This document shows positions 24,915 through 32,731 of a stretch of 64,000 nucleotides of DNA, one piece after another. Under the pieces are notes generated by a model. It made no database searches, was not told the DNA's origin, and worked only from the letters and a program-made list of their open reading frames with translations. The position numbers were made by a program, and so were the translations under genes. Numbering within the stretch: the stretch's first letter is position 1; each line of letters begins with the position of its first letter. The DNA is from JAWWOL01 sp963797535. Its GTDB lineage: Bacteria; Actinomycetota; Actinomycetes; JAWWOL01. The stretch covers positions 62,001-126,000 of the forward strand of contig CAWCPQ010000002.1 of NCBI GenBank assembly GCA_963797535.1, given 5' to 3'.

Positions 24915-26177
24915 GTGAGCAGCGCGCCGAGCCGGATCTTCGTGGCGCGCCTTGCCGGCGTGGCCGTCTTCGATCCCCAGGGCGACCAGGTGGGCAGGGT
25001 GCGTGATGCCGTCGTGACCCTGCGCACCACCCGCGAGCCACCACGCGTGCTCGGACTGGTCGTCGAGATCGGACACCGCAAAGCCATCTTCGTCCCGATC
25101 GGACGAGTCATCTCGGCCGACGGCGACGCCGTGGTGCTGGGTACGGGCACGGTGAGCCTGCGCCGGTTCGACAAGCGACCCGGCGAGACGCTGATCCTGG
25201 CCGAGCTGCTCGACCGCCAGGTCAGCCTCCTCGACACGGGTGAGAGTGCGACGGTGATGGACGCCGCGATGGAGCAGAGCCGTACCAGGGACTGGCACCT
25301 GACACGAGTGGCCGTACAGAACCCCGGCAAAGGCATCCGCCGCCGCGGCCCGCTCAAGGTGGTCAAGTGGGGCGAGGTCGAAGGTCTGTCGCTGCCCGAG
25401 GAAAGCCAGGGCGCCGCCAACATGCTGGCCGTGTTCGAGAAGCTGCGACCGGCCGACCTCGCCAACGTCATGCAGGACCTGTCCGACAAGCGGCGCAACG
25501 AGGTCGCAGCAGCACTGGACGACGAGCGCCTCGCCGACGTCCTCGAAGAGCTGCCGGACGACGACCAGGTCTCGATCCTCGCTGCGCTCAAGGACGCGCG
25601 AGCTGCCGACGTCCTGGAAGCCATGGGTCCCGACGACGCTGCCGACCTGCTCGCCGAGCTGCCGACAGCCGACGCCGAACGGCTGCTCGAGCTGATGGAG
25701 CCGGACGAGGCTGCTCCCGTACGACGGCTGCTCGAGTACGCCGAGGACACGGCCGGCGGCCTCATGACCAGCGAGCCGGTGATCCTGCCGCCCAACGCGA
25801 CGGTCGCCGAGGCGCTGGCCCACATCCGTACCTCGGACATCACGCCGGCCCTGGCCAGCCAGGTGTTCATCTGCCGGCCGCCGAACGAGACGCCGACCGG
25901 GCGGTTCCTCGGCGTCGCTCACATCCAGCGGCTGCTGCGCGAGCCGCCGTCGTCGCTGATCGGCGGCCTGGCCGACAACGACATCGACCCGCTGTCCCCG
26001 GACACTCCGCTGCGAGTCATCACCAGCCATCTCGCGACCTACAACCTCGTGGCCGCAGCCGTCGTCGACGACAACGACCGGCTCGTCGGCGCCGTCAGCG
26101 TCGACGACGTGCTGGACCACCTGCTGCCCAAGGACTGGCGTGAGCAGCCGGAGCAGGACGTTCGGGTGGCCGAGTGA
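24915..26177 (+). CDS. PRC-barrel / MgtE N-domain / CBS-pair protein lacking a transporter domain
   Basis: A 420-residue soluble protein. Residues about 5-90 resemble a PRC-barrel (FDPQGDQVGRVRDAVV), residues about 170-275 are the superhelical MgtE N domain (LADVLEELPDDDQVSILAAL, AADLLAELPTADAERLL) and residues about 280-400 a CBS pair (TSEPVILPPNATVAEAL, LVGAVSVDDVLDHLLP). The five-helix channel domain of MgtE is absent, so it cannot itself carry Mg2+; it may sense Mg2+ or nucleotide and act on another membrane protein. The DUF1003 membrane gene starts in its stop codon. The pair matches Rv1232c-Rv1231c. The start was taken at the leaderless GTG. Confidence 0.88.
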   Translation: MSSAPSRIFVARLAGVAVFDPQGDQVGRVRDAVVTLRTTREPPRVLGLVVEIGHRKAIFVPIGRVISADGDAVVLGTGTVSLRRFDKRPGETLILAELLDRQVSLLDTGESATVMDAAMEQSRTRDWHLTRVAVQNPGKGIRRRGPLKVVKWGEVEGLSLPEESQGAANMLAVFEKLRPADLANVMQDLSDKRRNEVAAALDDERLADVLEELPDDDQVSILAALKDARAADVLEAMGPDDAADLLAELPTADAERLLELMEPDEAAPVRRLLEYAEDTAGGLMTSEPVILPPNATVAEALAHIRTSDITPALASQVFICRPPNETPTGRFLGVAHIQRLLREPPSSLIGGLADNDIDPLSPDTPLRVITSHLATYNLVAAAVVDDNDRLVGAVSVDDVLDHLLPKDWREQPEQDVRVAE

Positions 26178-26713
26178 CCTCCGAGTCGCGGCGGATCCGC
26201 GAGAGCCGTCGCGAGAGTCGCAGCCGGGTCGACCAACCGCGCGAGCGCCGTCGCGGGCCCAACCTGCCCGACTACGACCCCGAGTCCTTCGGCCGGCTCT
26301 CCGAGCGGTTCGCCCGGTTCATGGGCACCGCCCGCTTCATCTTCTACATGACCATCTTCATCGTGATCTGGCTGGTCTGGAACACCTGGGGACCGGACAC
26401 CGCGCAGTTCGACAGGAGCTCGACGCACTTCACGTTGATGACGCTGATCCTGTCCTTGCAGGCGTCCTACGCCGCGCCGCTGATCCTGCTCGCCCAGAAC
26501 CGGCAGGCCGACCGCGACCGGGTGACCAACGACGAGGACCGCGCCAGGGACGAGCGCTCCATCGCGGACACCGAGTACCTCACCCGCGAGGTGGCATCCT
26601 TGCGCATCGCCATGGGCGAGGTGGCCACCCGCGACTTCATCCGCGGCGAGCTGCAGCGGCTGCTGGACGAGCTCGAGGAGCGCGACGAGCAGAACGAACC
26701 CGAGAGCGCCTGA
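26174..26713 (+). CDS. DUF1003 membrane protein
   Basis: A 179-residue protein with a basic, Arg-rich N-terminus, two membrane helices (FIFYMTIFIVIWLVWNTW and LMTLILSLQASYAAPLILLAQ), and a charged C-terminal helix (REVASLRIAMGEV, LDELEERDE). This is the DUF1003 layout and includes the family line NRQADRDR. Function is unproven; the tight coupling with the MgtE-N/CBS gene (GTGA overlap) suggests they act together, perhaps in cation homeostasis, which is inference. Confidence 0.9.
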   Translation: MTSESRRIRESRRESRSRVDQPRERRRGPNLPDYDPESFGRLSERFARFMGTARFIFYMTIFIVIWLVWNTWGPDTAQFDRSSTHFTLMTLILSLQASYAAPLILLAQNRQADRDRVTNDEDRARDERSIADTEYLTREVASLRIAMGEVATRDFIRGELQRLLDELEERDEQNEPESA

Positions 26714-26782
26714 GCCGTACGGCGCAGCACGATCGCTCGACTGGCCGTTCAACGCTCGGCCAACGCCGCCGACAAGGTCGAG

Positions 26783-28831
26783 GTGAGCACCTCTGACCTG
26801 AGTTCAGCCAGCACGGACCCGCACCTTGACCTCCCCGGCATGCGTTCCGTCGGGCGGCGCCGGCTCGGCGAGGTCCTGGTGTCCCAGGGTGTGCTCACGG
26901 AGCTGCAGCTCGCCGAGTCCCTTGCCGCGCAGGCCGACGTGCCGGCCGGGGAGCCGCGGCTGCGGCTCGGTCCGCTGGTGGTGGAGCGCGGTCTCGTCGC
27001 CGAACGGGACATCACGCAGGCTCTGGCAGCGGCGTTGGACCTCGAGCTGATCGACCTGACCCGGATCTCCCTCGACCCGGAGATTCCGCGCCTGCTGCCT
27101 CGCGCGGTGGCGGAACGACACGGCATCCTGCTGCTGTCGCGGACCCCGCGTGGCGGGTTCCGGGTCGCAATGGGCGACCCGACGGACGTCGTCGCCCTGG
27201 ATGACGTCAAGCTCTACACCGGCGCCACCGAGCTGATCGTCGCCGTGGCCGCCGACAGCCAGGTCCGCGACCACGTGCGCCGGGCCTGGGCGCTGGCCGA
27301 CGACTCCGGCGGCAAGCACCTCGCCTCGATGCTGTCCGGGCTCGGCAGCTTCGAGGACCCCAGCGGCGCCGGAGACCGGGCCGACGTCACCGACGCGCCG
27401 GTCGTCCGGCTGGTCAACGAGATGTTCGCCGAGGCCGTACGCCAGGGTGCCAGCGACATCCACGTCGAGCCGCAGCGGCAGGATCTGCGCATCCGCTACC
27501 GGGTCGACGGCCTGCTCCGCGAGGCGATGACCGTACCGAAGCGGGCGACAGCAGCCGTCGGCAGCCGGATCAAGGTCATGTCCGGCCTCGACATCGCCGA
27601 ACGGCGCAAGCCGCAGGACGGCCGGGCCCGGCTGCTGGTCGACGACCTGGTGATCGACGCCCGGATCAGCACCCTGCCGACGGTGCACGGCGAAAAGCTG
27701 GTCATCCGGCTGCTCAGCCGTGGCGACAACGTCGCAGCACTGAGCCAGGCCGGCTTCGAGAGCCAGCAGCTCGAGACCCTGCTCGCCGGACTGGTCGCGC
27801 CGCAGGGCCTCGTCCTGATCACGGGGCCGACCGGATCGGGCAAGACCAACACGCTCTACTCCTCGATCCAGCAGATCCGCAGCGCAGCACGCAACATCGT
27901 CACCCTCGAGGACCCGGTCGAGATGTCGCTCGCGGGCATCAACCAGGTGCAGGTCAACGAGCGCACGGGGATGACGTTCGCCCGCGGCCTGCGGGCGGTG
28001 CTGCGGCAGGACCCGGACATCGTGCTCGTGGGCGAGGTGCGCGACCTCGAGACCGCCAACCTCGCACTGCAGGCTTCACTGACCGGCCACCTGGTCCTGA
28101 CCACGTTGCACACCAACGACGCGGTGAGTGCCGTCACCCGGCTGGTCGACATGGGCTCCGAGCCGTTCCTGGTGGCCTCGTCGCTGACCATGGTGGTCGC
28201 ACAACGACTGGTCCGCAAACCGTGCTCGAGCTGTGTCCGGCCCTACGTCCCCGAGGCTCGTACCCTGGAGCTCCTCGGCCTGGGCAGCGGCGACATCGCC
28301 GACGCGACGCCGATGTCCGGCCGCGGCTGCCCCGACTGCGGTGACTCCGGCTACCGCGGTCGAACGGCGGTGTTCGAGGTGCTCCCGATCACCGCCGCGG
28401 TGCGCCGGGTGCTGTTGTCCACCCCGACCGAACAGGGTCTGCGCGCCGCCGCTCGCGCAGCCAACATGCTGCCCCTACGGGCGGCAGGACTGGCCAAGGC
28501 CGCCCGTGGCGAGACGACGTACGACGAGGTGCTGCGGGTCACCAGGGTCGATGCCGGGGACGGTCGTGCCTGCCGGCGCTGCGAACGTGCTGTGGCCGAG
28601 GACATGGTGGTCTGCCCGTGGTGCGCGACCGCCATCGACCGTGGCCACTGTGCAGCCTGCTCGCGCCCGCTCGAGCCGGAGTGGCGGGTGTGCCCATGGT
28701 GCCGGACCAGCGCCGAGACCGCCGCGCAGAGTAGGGACACCGACCCGTACCGACCCGCTGCAAACGCCGCAATCCTCGATCAATCCGACGAATCATCGGA
28801 ATTCCCACCCCAACACGGTCACACCGAGTAA
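26783..28831 (+). CDS. GspE/PilB-type ATPase with C-terminal double zinc ribbon
   Basis: A 682-residue secretion/pilus-type ATPase. Residues about 15-160 form the N-terminal MshEN-like domain (RRLGEVLVSQGVLTELQL). The catalytic core has the Asp box/His-box set: GASDIHVEPQ, Walker A GPTGSGKTNT, TLEDPVE, VGEVRDLETA and TTLHTNDA. A tetracysteine zinc motif (CSSC and CPDCG) follows. The last about 90 residues add a second Cys-rich module, CRRCERAV, CPWCAT, CAACSRPL, CPWCRT, a double zinc ribbon not usual for PilB. No pilin, platform (PilC) or prepilin peptidase gene is adjacent. GTG 26783 has only a weak RBS. Confidence 0.9.
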   Translation: MSTSDLSSASTDPHLDLPGMRSVGRRRLGEVLVSQGVLTELQLAESLAAQADVPAGEPRLRLGPLVVERGLVAERDITQALAAALDLELIDLTRISLDPEIPRLLPRAVAERHGILLLSRTPRGGFRVAMGDPTDVVALDDVKLYTGATELIVAVAADSQVRDHVRRAWALADDSGGKHLASMLSGLGSFEDPSGAGDRADVTDAPVVRLVNEMFAEAVRQGASDIHVEPQRQDLRIRYRVDGLLREAMTVPKRATAAVGSRIKVMSGLDIAERRKPQDGRARLLVDDLVIDARISTLPTVHGEKLVIRLLSRGDNVAALSQAGFESQQLETLLAGLVAPQGLVLITGPTGSGKTNTLYSSIQQIRSAARNIVTLEDPVEMSLAGINQVQVNERTGMTFARGLRAVLRQDPDIVLVGEVRDLETANLALQASLTGHLVLTTLHTNDAVSAVTRLVDMGSEPFLVASSLTMVVAQRLVRKPCSSCVRPYVPEARTLELLGLGSGDIADATPMSGRGCPDCGDSGYRGRTAVFEVLPITAAVRRVLLSTPTEQGLRAAARAANMLPLRAAGLAKAARGETTYDEVLRVTRVDAGDGRACRRCERAVAEDMVVCPWCATAIDRGHCAACSRPLEPEWRVCPWCRTSAETAAQSRDTDPYRPAANAAILDQSDESSEFPPQHGHTE

Positions 28832-28850
28832 GCGATCTTCGGGCAGTTCT

Positions 28851-28866
28851 CGTACGATGAGGTACG
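28851..28866 (+). promoter_or_regulatory. Promoter with inverted repeat upstream of marR-like gene
   Basis: A -10 TACGAT (28853-28858) sits inside the perfect inverted repeat CGTAC-N6-GTACG (28851-28866), about 40 nt before the ATG at 28898. A palindrome on the -10 of a MarR gene suggests autorepression. Confidence 0.4.
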
Positions 28867-28897
28867 GGGAATCGCAGCACGGGCAGGACCGAAGGCC

Positions 28898-29374
28898 ATG
28901 AGCGAAGCAGTCGAGTACGAGCCGGATGTACGGACGCCGACGCCTGAACAGCTGACCGCCTGGCGCACGTTGCTGATCGCCCATGCTCAGATCACCCGCC
29001 GGCTCGAGGCCGAGCTGATCGCCGAGCAGGACCTGCCACTGGCCTCGTACGACGTGCTCGTGCAGCTGGCCGAGGCCGAGAACCACTCGCTGCGGATGAT
29101 CGAGCTCGCCGATCGCGTCCTGCTCTCGCGCAGCGGGTTGAGCAGGTTGGTCGACCGGCTGGTCCGCGAGGGGCTGGTCGAACGCGCGCCCTGCATCGAG
29201 GATGCGCGAGGCACGCTGGCCGTGCTCACCGACCGCGGCATGCAACGGCTGCGCGAGTCCTCGGTCACCCACCTGCGCGGCGTCCACGACCACGTCACCA
29301 GCCGCCTCGACGACGACGAGCTCGCCGAGATGGCCCGGCTGCTGACCAAGCTGACCCCGCCGCCCCGCACGTAG
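28898..29374 (+). CDS. MarR-family transcriptional regulator
   Basis: A 158-residue winged-helix regulator. The core ASYDVLVQLAEAENHSLRMIELADRVLLSRSGLSRLVDRLVREGLVERA contains the recognition helix and is followed by the wing DARGTLAVLTDRG. N- and C-terminal helices would make the dimer. No ligand or cysteine sensor is evident. ATG 28898 is preceded by GAAGG. Its TAG stop is part of the -10 hexamer of the next gene (mrp), so mrp may be transcribed independently. Confidence 0.9.
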   Translation: MSEAVEYEPDVRTPTPEQLTAWRTLLIAHAQITRRLEAELIAEQDLPLASYDVLVQLAEAENHSLRMIELADRVLLSRSGLSRLVDRLVREGLVERAPCIEDARGTLAVLTDRGMQRLRESSVTHLRGVHDHVTSRLDDDELAEMARLLTKLTPPPRT

Positions 29375-29377
29375 CAT
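29372..29377 (+). promoter_or_regulatory. -10 element, leaderless start of mrp
   Basis: TAGCAT, whose first three bases are the marR-like stop codon, lies 6 nt before GTG 29384 (spacer GGGCTG). Confidence 0.5.
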
Positions 29378-29383
29378 GGGCTG

Positions 29384-30556
29384 GTGACCACAACCAGCGA
29401 ACCCAGCAGCGGGGCCGGCTCCGGCGAGCACCCGCTGTCGGCGGCCGTCCTCGGCGCGCTCGCCACCGTCAACGACCCCGAGATCCACAAGCCGATCACC
29501 GAGCTCGACATGGTGCAGGCTGTCGAGATCGCCGCCGACGGCTCGTGCCGGGTCCGGGTGCTGCTCACCGTGGCCGGCTGCCCGATGCGCGACCGGATCA
29601 TCCGGGACGTCACCGCAGCCGTCAGCGCGGTCGAGGGCATCACCTCGGTGCAGGTCGACCTGGGCGTCATGAGCGACGAGCAGCGCAAGGCACTGTCCAC
29701 CCGGCTGCGCGGCGGCACCCCGGACAAGGAGGTGCCGTTCGCCCAGCCCGGCTCACTGACCAGGGTCTACGCGGTCGCGTCCGGCAAGGGCGGGGTCGGC
29801 AAGTCCTCGGTCACGGTCAACCTCGCCGCCGCGATGGCGGCCTCCGGGCTCAAGGTCGGTGTGGTTGACGCGGACATCTACGGCCACTCGATCCCCCGGA
29901 TGCTCGGCACGACGGCTCGGCCCACCCCGGTCGAGCAGATGATCATGCCGCCGTCGGCCCACGGCGTGAAGGTCATCTCGATCGGCATGTTCACCGACGG
30001 CAACTCCCCCGTCGTCTGGCGCGGGCCGATGCTGCACCGGGCGCTCCAGCAGTTCCTCGCCGACGTGTTCTGGGGCGACCTCGACGTGCTGCTGCTCGAC
30101 CTGCCGCCGGGCACCGGTGACATCGCCATCTCGGTGGCCCAGCTGGTGCCCAATGCCGAGCTGATCGTCGTGACGACCCCCCAGCTGGCCGCGCGCGAGG
30201 TGGCCGAACGCGCCGGCGCCATCGCGATCCAGACCCGGCAGACCATCGCCGGCGTGGTCGAGAACATGGCCGGTCTGCCCTGCCCGCACTGCGGCGAGAC
30301 GGTGGACGTGTTCGGTGCCGGTGGCGGTCAGTCGGTGGCCGAGGCGCTGTCCCGCTCGACCGGAACCAACGTGCCGCTGCTCGGCTCGATCCCGATCGAC
30401 ATCCGGCTGCGCGAGGGCGGCGACACCGGCCGGCCGCTGGTGCTGGACGACCCGGACGCGCCGGCTGCCAAGGAGCTGCGGGCCATCGCGGATCGGCTGT
30501 CCTCACGGGCCCGCGGCCTGGTCGGGCGCCCGCTGGGCATCTCCCCCACCCACTAG
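29384..30556 (+). CDS. mrp: Mrp/ApbC-type iron-sulfur cluster carrier ATPase
   Basis: A 390-residue protein. Residues about 15-100 are a MIP18/DUF59 domain (ATVNDPEIHKPITELDMV; VAGCPMRDRI), and residues about 120-370 the ParA/MinD-like P-loop domain with the deviant Walker A GKGGVGKSS, VDADIYGHS, LDLPPGTGD and the cluster-binding CPHC motif in LPCPHCGET. It would deliver Fe-S clusters to apoproteins. Position relative to the SigE-TatB cluster parallels Rv1229c. The stop lies 8 bp from the tatB frame end in convergent orientation. Confidence 0.94.
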   Translation: MTTTSEPSSGAGSGEHPLSAAVLGALATVNDPEIHKPITELDMVQAVEIAADGSCRVRVLLTVAGCPMRDRIIRDVTAAVSAVEGITSVQVDLGVMSDEQRKALSTRLRGGTPDKEVPFAQPGSLTRVYAVASGKGGVGKSSVTVNLAAAMAASGLKVGVVDADIYGHSIPRMLGTTARPTPVEQMIMPPSAHGVKVISIGMFTDGNSPVVWRGPMLHRALQQFLADVFWGDLDVLLLDLPPGTGDIAISVAQLVPNAELIVVTTPQLAAREVAERAGAIAIQTRQTIAGVVENMAGLPCPHCGETVDVFGAGGGQSVAEALSRSTGTNVPLLGSIPIDIRLREGGDTGRPLVLDDPDAPAAKELRAIADRLSSRARGLVGRPLGISPTH

Positions 30557-30563
30557 GCGCAGG

Positions 30564-30974
30564 TCACCCGCGCCCGGGCCGGAGCGTTGCCGGTGCTAGG
30601 TGGCGTCGGTGTCGTACGGGGCCGGGTCGCCGTCGACGAGGGGCGCGCCCGTGCTGCGGCGGCCGGGCACAGCGGTCGGCTGCGGCCGCAGCCGGAGCAT
30701 CGGTGCCGTCATCGTCGAAGTTCAGGTCGAGGCCGTCGATGTACTTCTGCACCATGCGCTTGGGGTGCAGGTTGCGCAGGTCGTCGAAGTCGAGGTTGGC
30801 CATCTCCGGGCCCATCTCCGACCGGAGGTCGACGGTGGCGTCCTGGGCCAGCGACTTGAGCCGGCGCAGCAGCCGGCCGGCGTCCTCGGCGTACTTCGGC
30901 AGGTGCTCGGGGCCCACGACGATGAGGGCGATCGCCATGATGACGAAAAGCTCTGGCCAACCGATGCCGAACAC
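30564..30974 (-). CDS. tatB: Sec-independent translocase subunit TatB (C-terminal tail apparently frameshifted)
   Basis: A 136-residue reading of TatB, which with TatC recognises twin-arginine signal peptides. The N-terminus has the single membrane helix MFGIGWPELFVIMAIALIVV, the hinge GPEHLPKY and the amphipathic helix through about residue 70. From about residue 93 the tail becomes Arg/Pro-rich and ends at 30564. The +1 frame instead reads TAVPGRRSTGAP then DPAPYDTDAT and a stop at 30596-30598, the usual actinobacterial TatB ending. One extra base within about 30670-30690 explains this, either a mutation or a sequencing error. The tail is dispensable in studied TatB proteins. Start GTG 30974; GGAGG lies upstream. 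Confidence 0.88.
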   Translation of the reverse strand: MFGIGWPELFVIMAIALIVVGPEHLPKYAEDAGRLLRRLKSLAQDATVDLRSEMGPEMANLDFDDLRNLHPKRMVQKYIDGLDLNFDDDGTDAPAAAAADRCARPPQHGRAPRRRRPGPVRHRRHLAPATLRPGRG

Positions 30975-30998
30975 GGGATCCCGTACCTCCTGCCGTAC

Positions 30999-31004
30999 AG
31001 AGTA
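30999..31004 (-). promoter_or_regulatory. -10 element for tatB
   Basis: On the minus strand TACTCT lies in the 36-bp gap between rseB and tatB, giving tatB a possible promoter of its own in addition to read-through from sigE. Confidence 0.35.
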
Positions 31005-31010
31005 CGGGTA

Positions 31011-32129
31011 TCAGCCCCAGGGGTTGATGCTCGCGGCGATTCGCCCCAGTCCGCGGTGGATCCGGCCCAGCGCGGACCGGTGCTGAGCCGGCTCCGGACC
31101 GTACGGCAGCGACGCAATGACCGCGGGGACGGAGGTGCTCGGGACGTCCGCGACGATGGCCAGCACGAGCGAACGGGCCTGCCAGGCGGCCCGCAACCCG
31201 GCCCCGTCGGCCTGCGCGACGCTACGGCCATCGGCCAGCGTGACCGTGCGCCAGCCCGGCAGTGCTGCGCCGTTCGCAGCGGTGGCCAACCGGCCGCGCT
31301 GCTCGAAGACCGAGACGGTGGAGATGCCGTCGGAGTAGGTCAGGTGCAGCACAGGGTTCCCGTCGGCCGTGGCCTCGCGGACGTCGTACAGGCTCAGCCC
31401 ACCCGGCAGATCGGCACCGACCCACCAGCCCTGCGAGCGCAACTTGGCCCAGCTCCCTGCGCTGTGCGGGACGCCGCTCGGGCTCAGCCGGGTCGCACCG
31501 GCCGGCGTCCGGGTGGTCGTGGTGTCCAAGGACAGCTCGGTGTACTTCACGTCGGAGTGGACGTTGCCGCGGCTGTCCATCGACTCGCGCCGCACGACCA
31601 GCGCCGACAGGTCGTCGATCCAGAACTCAGCAGCCACCGTGCCGCTGGGGGTGACGGCGTCGACGACAGTCGCCGAACGACCCAGCAAGGTCGCGGTGCT
31701 GACCTGGATCAACCGGTAGTGCGCCTTGAGCAGGGCCAGCGGATCCCTGGACAGCGGGTCAGCGGAGGGACTGGTGGGGGTGCTGTCATCGGTCTCGTAG
31801 ACCGGGGAGGCCTGCGCCGACAGGAACGTGTGGCCGGGAACGTGGGTCACCGCAACCCGGCGGGTCCGGTTGTCGACGGTGACCAGCTGCACGCCGTGGT
31901 AGCGCAGCGACCGCGACCTCGCGTAGGCCCGCTCGAGGAGGGTGGCAGCCTCGGCCCCGTTGCTGCTCGGGGTCAGTGCAGACAGACCCACCGTGGGACC
32001 GCCAGCGTTGGCGCTCGACGAGCCAGCACCGATCGGAAGGACGAGGGCACCCCCGGCGACGCATGCTGCGGCAAGCAGGGTCCGCCGCGGTCGGCAGAAC
32101 GCCGGAACCACGGAAAGCCGGGAGCTCAC
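31011..32129 (-). CDS. RseB/MucB-like exported regulator of SigE
   Basis: A 372-residue protein with an N-terminal export signal (RRTLLAAACVAGGALVLP, cleaved near SANA) and a large lipoprotein-like beta domain typical of MucB/RseB N-terminal domains (ARSRSLRYHGVQLVTVDNR; EFWIDDLSALVVRRE), then a smaller C-terminal domain. In proteobacteria RseB shields the anti-sigma factor outside the membrane; the same role is likely here because the gene overlaps the anti-sigma gene (GTGA) and lies in the sigE operon. The start GTG 32129 is fixed by that overlap. The upstream frame is anti-sigma coding sequence in another phase. Confidence 0.85.
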   Translation of the reverse strand: MSSRLSVVPAFCRPRRTLLAAACVAGGALVLPIGAGSSSANAGGPTVGLSALTPSSNGAEAATLLERAYARSRSLRYHGVQLVTVDNRTRRVAVTHVPGHTFLSAQASPVYETDDSTPTSPSADPLSRDPLALLKAHYRLIQVSTATLLGRSATVVDAVTPSGTVAAEFWIDDLSALVVRRESMDSRGNVHSDVKYTELSLDTTTTRTPAGATRLSPSGVPHSAGSWAKLRSQGWWVGADLPGGLSLYDVREATADGNPVLHLTYSDGISTVSVFEQRGRLATAANGAALPGWRTVTLADGRSVAQADGAGLRAAWQARSLVLAIVADVPSTSVPAVIASLPYGPEPAQHRSALGRIHRGLGRIAASINPWG

Positions 32130-32731
32130 CGAGTGGCGCCGACGAGGACCGGCTTGAACGTGGCGGTGGGAGACACCTCGTTGAACGGCAGCCCGTTGGT
32201 GACGGAGGCGTTCTCCATCGTGAAGCTGCCCACCCTGGGAACCACCGTCGGCGCGTTCTGCGGGGAGCCGCCCAGGGCAAAGGCGCTGACTCCGAGCGCG
32301 AGCACCGAGGCTCCGGCCATCGCGTAGCGGACGCCACGGGGCACGCGGACGTGGGCGCGGGCCCTGGCGAGCCGGTCCGAGCGACCGAGGACCCGCCGCG
32401 GCGACGGCGGCAGTGCGACCCGGTGCCGCGGGGGGGCGCCCACCAGCTCGAGCTCGCCGGAGGGTGCACCGCCGTCGAACCCGTCGAACCCGTCGAGGTC
32501 GCTCATCGCGACCAGCCGGTCGAGCAGGCCGGCCGGCATCGCCGGGTCGGAGAGGTCGCGGAGCCGGGTCTTGAGCGAACGCTGACCAGCCACGTCGTCG
32601 CGGCAGGTGTCGCAGTGGACCAGGTGGGCAAGCGCAACGTCCCGCGCGTCGGAGCCGAGCTCGCCATCGGCGAGGGCTGCGGCCAGGTCGCCCAGGCATC
32701 GATCCTGTTGGCGACCGCGCGGCGACCTCAC
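32126..32731 (-). CDS. rseA: Anti-sigma-E factor (zinc-finger, single-pass membrane)
   Basis: A 201-residue anti-sigma factor. The zinc-associated anti-sigma motif HLVHCDTC (HxxxCxxC) lies near residues 37-45, preceded by DLAAALADGELG. A single membrane helix follows about residue 140 (MAGASVLALGVSAFALG), so the C-terminus would be extracytoplasmic where the RseB-like protein can bind. GTG start overlaps the sigE stop; its own stop overlaps the rseB start. Release of SigE on envelope stress by proteolysis or oxidation is expected from the family. Confidence 0.9.
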   Translation of the reverse strand: MRSPRGRQQDRCLGDLAAALADGELGSDARDVALAHLVHCDTCRDDVAGQRSLKTRLRDLSDPAMPAGLLDRLVAMSDLDGFDGFDGGAPSGELELVGAPPRHRVALPPSPRRVLGRSDRLARARAHVRVPRGVRYAMAGASVLALGVSAFALGGSPQNAPTVVPRVGSFTMENASVTNGLPFNEVSPTATFKPVLVGATR

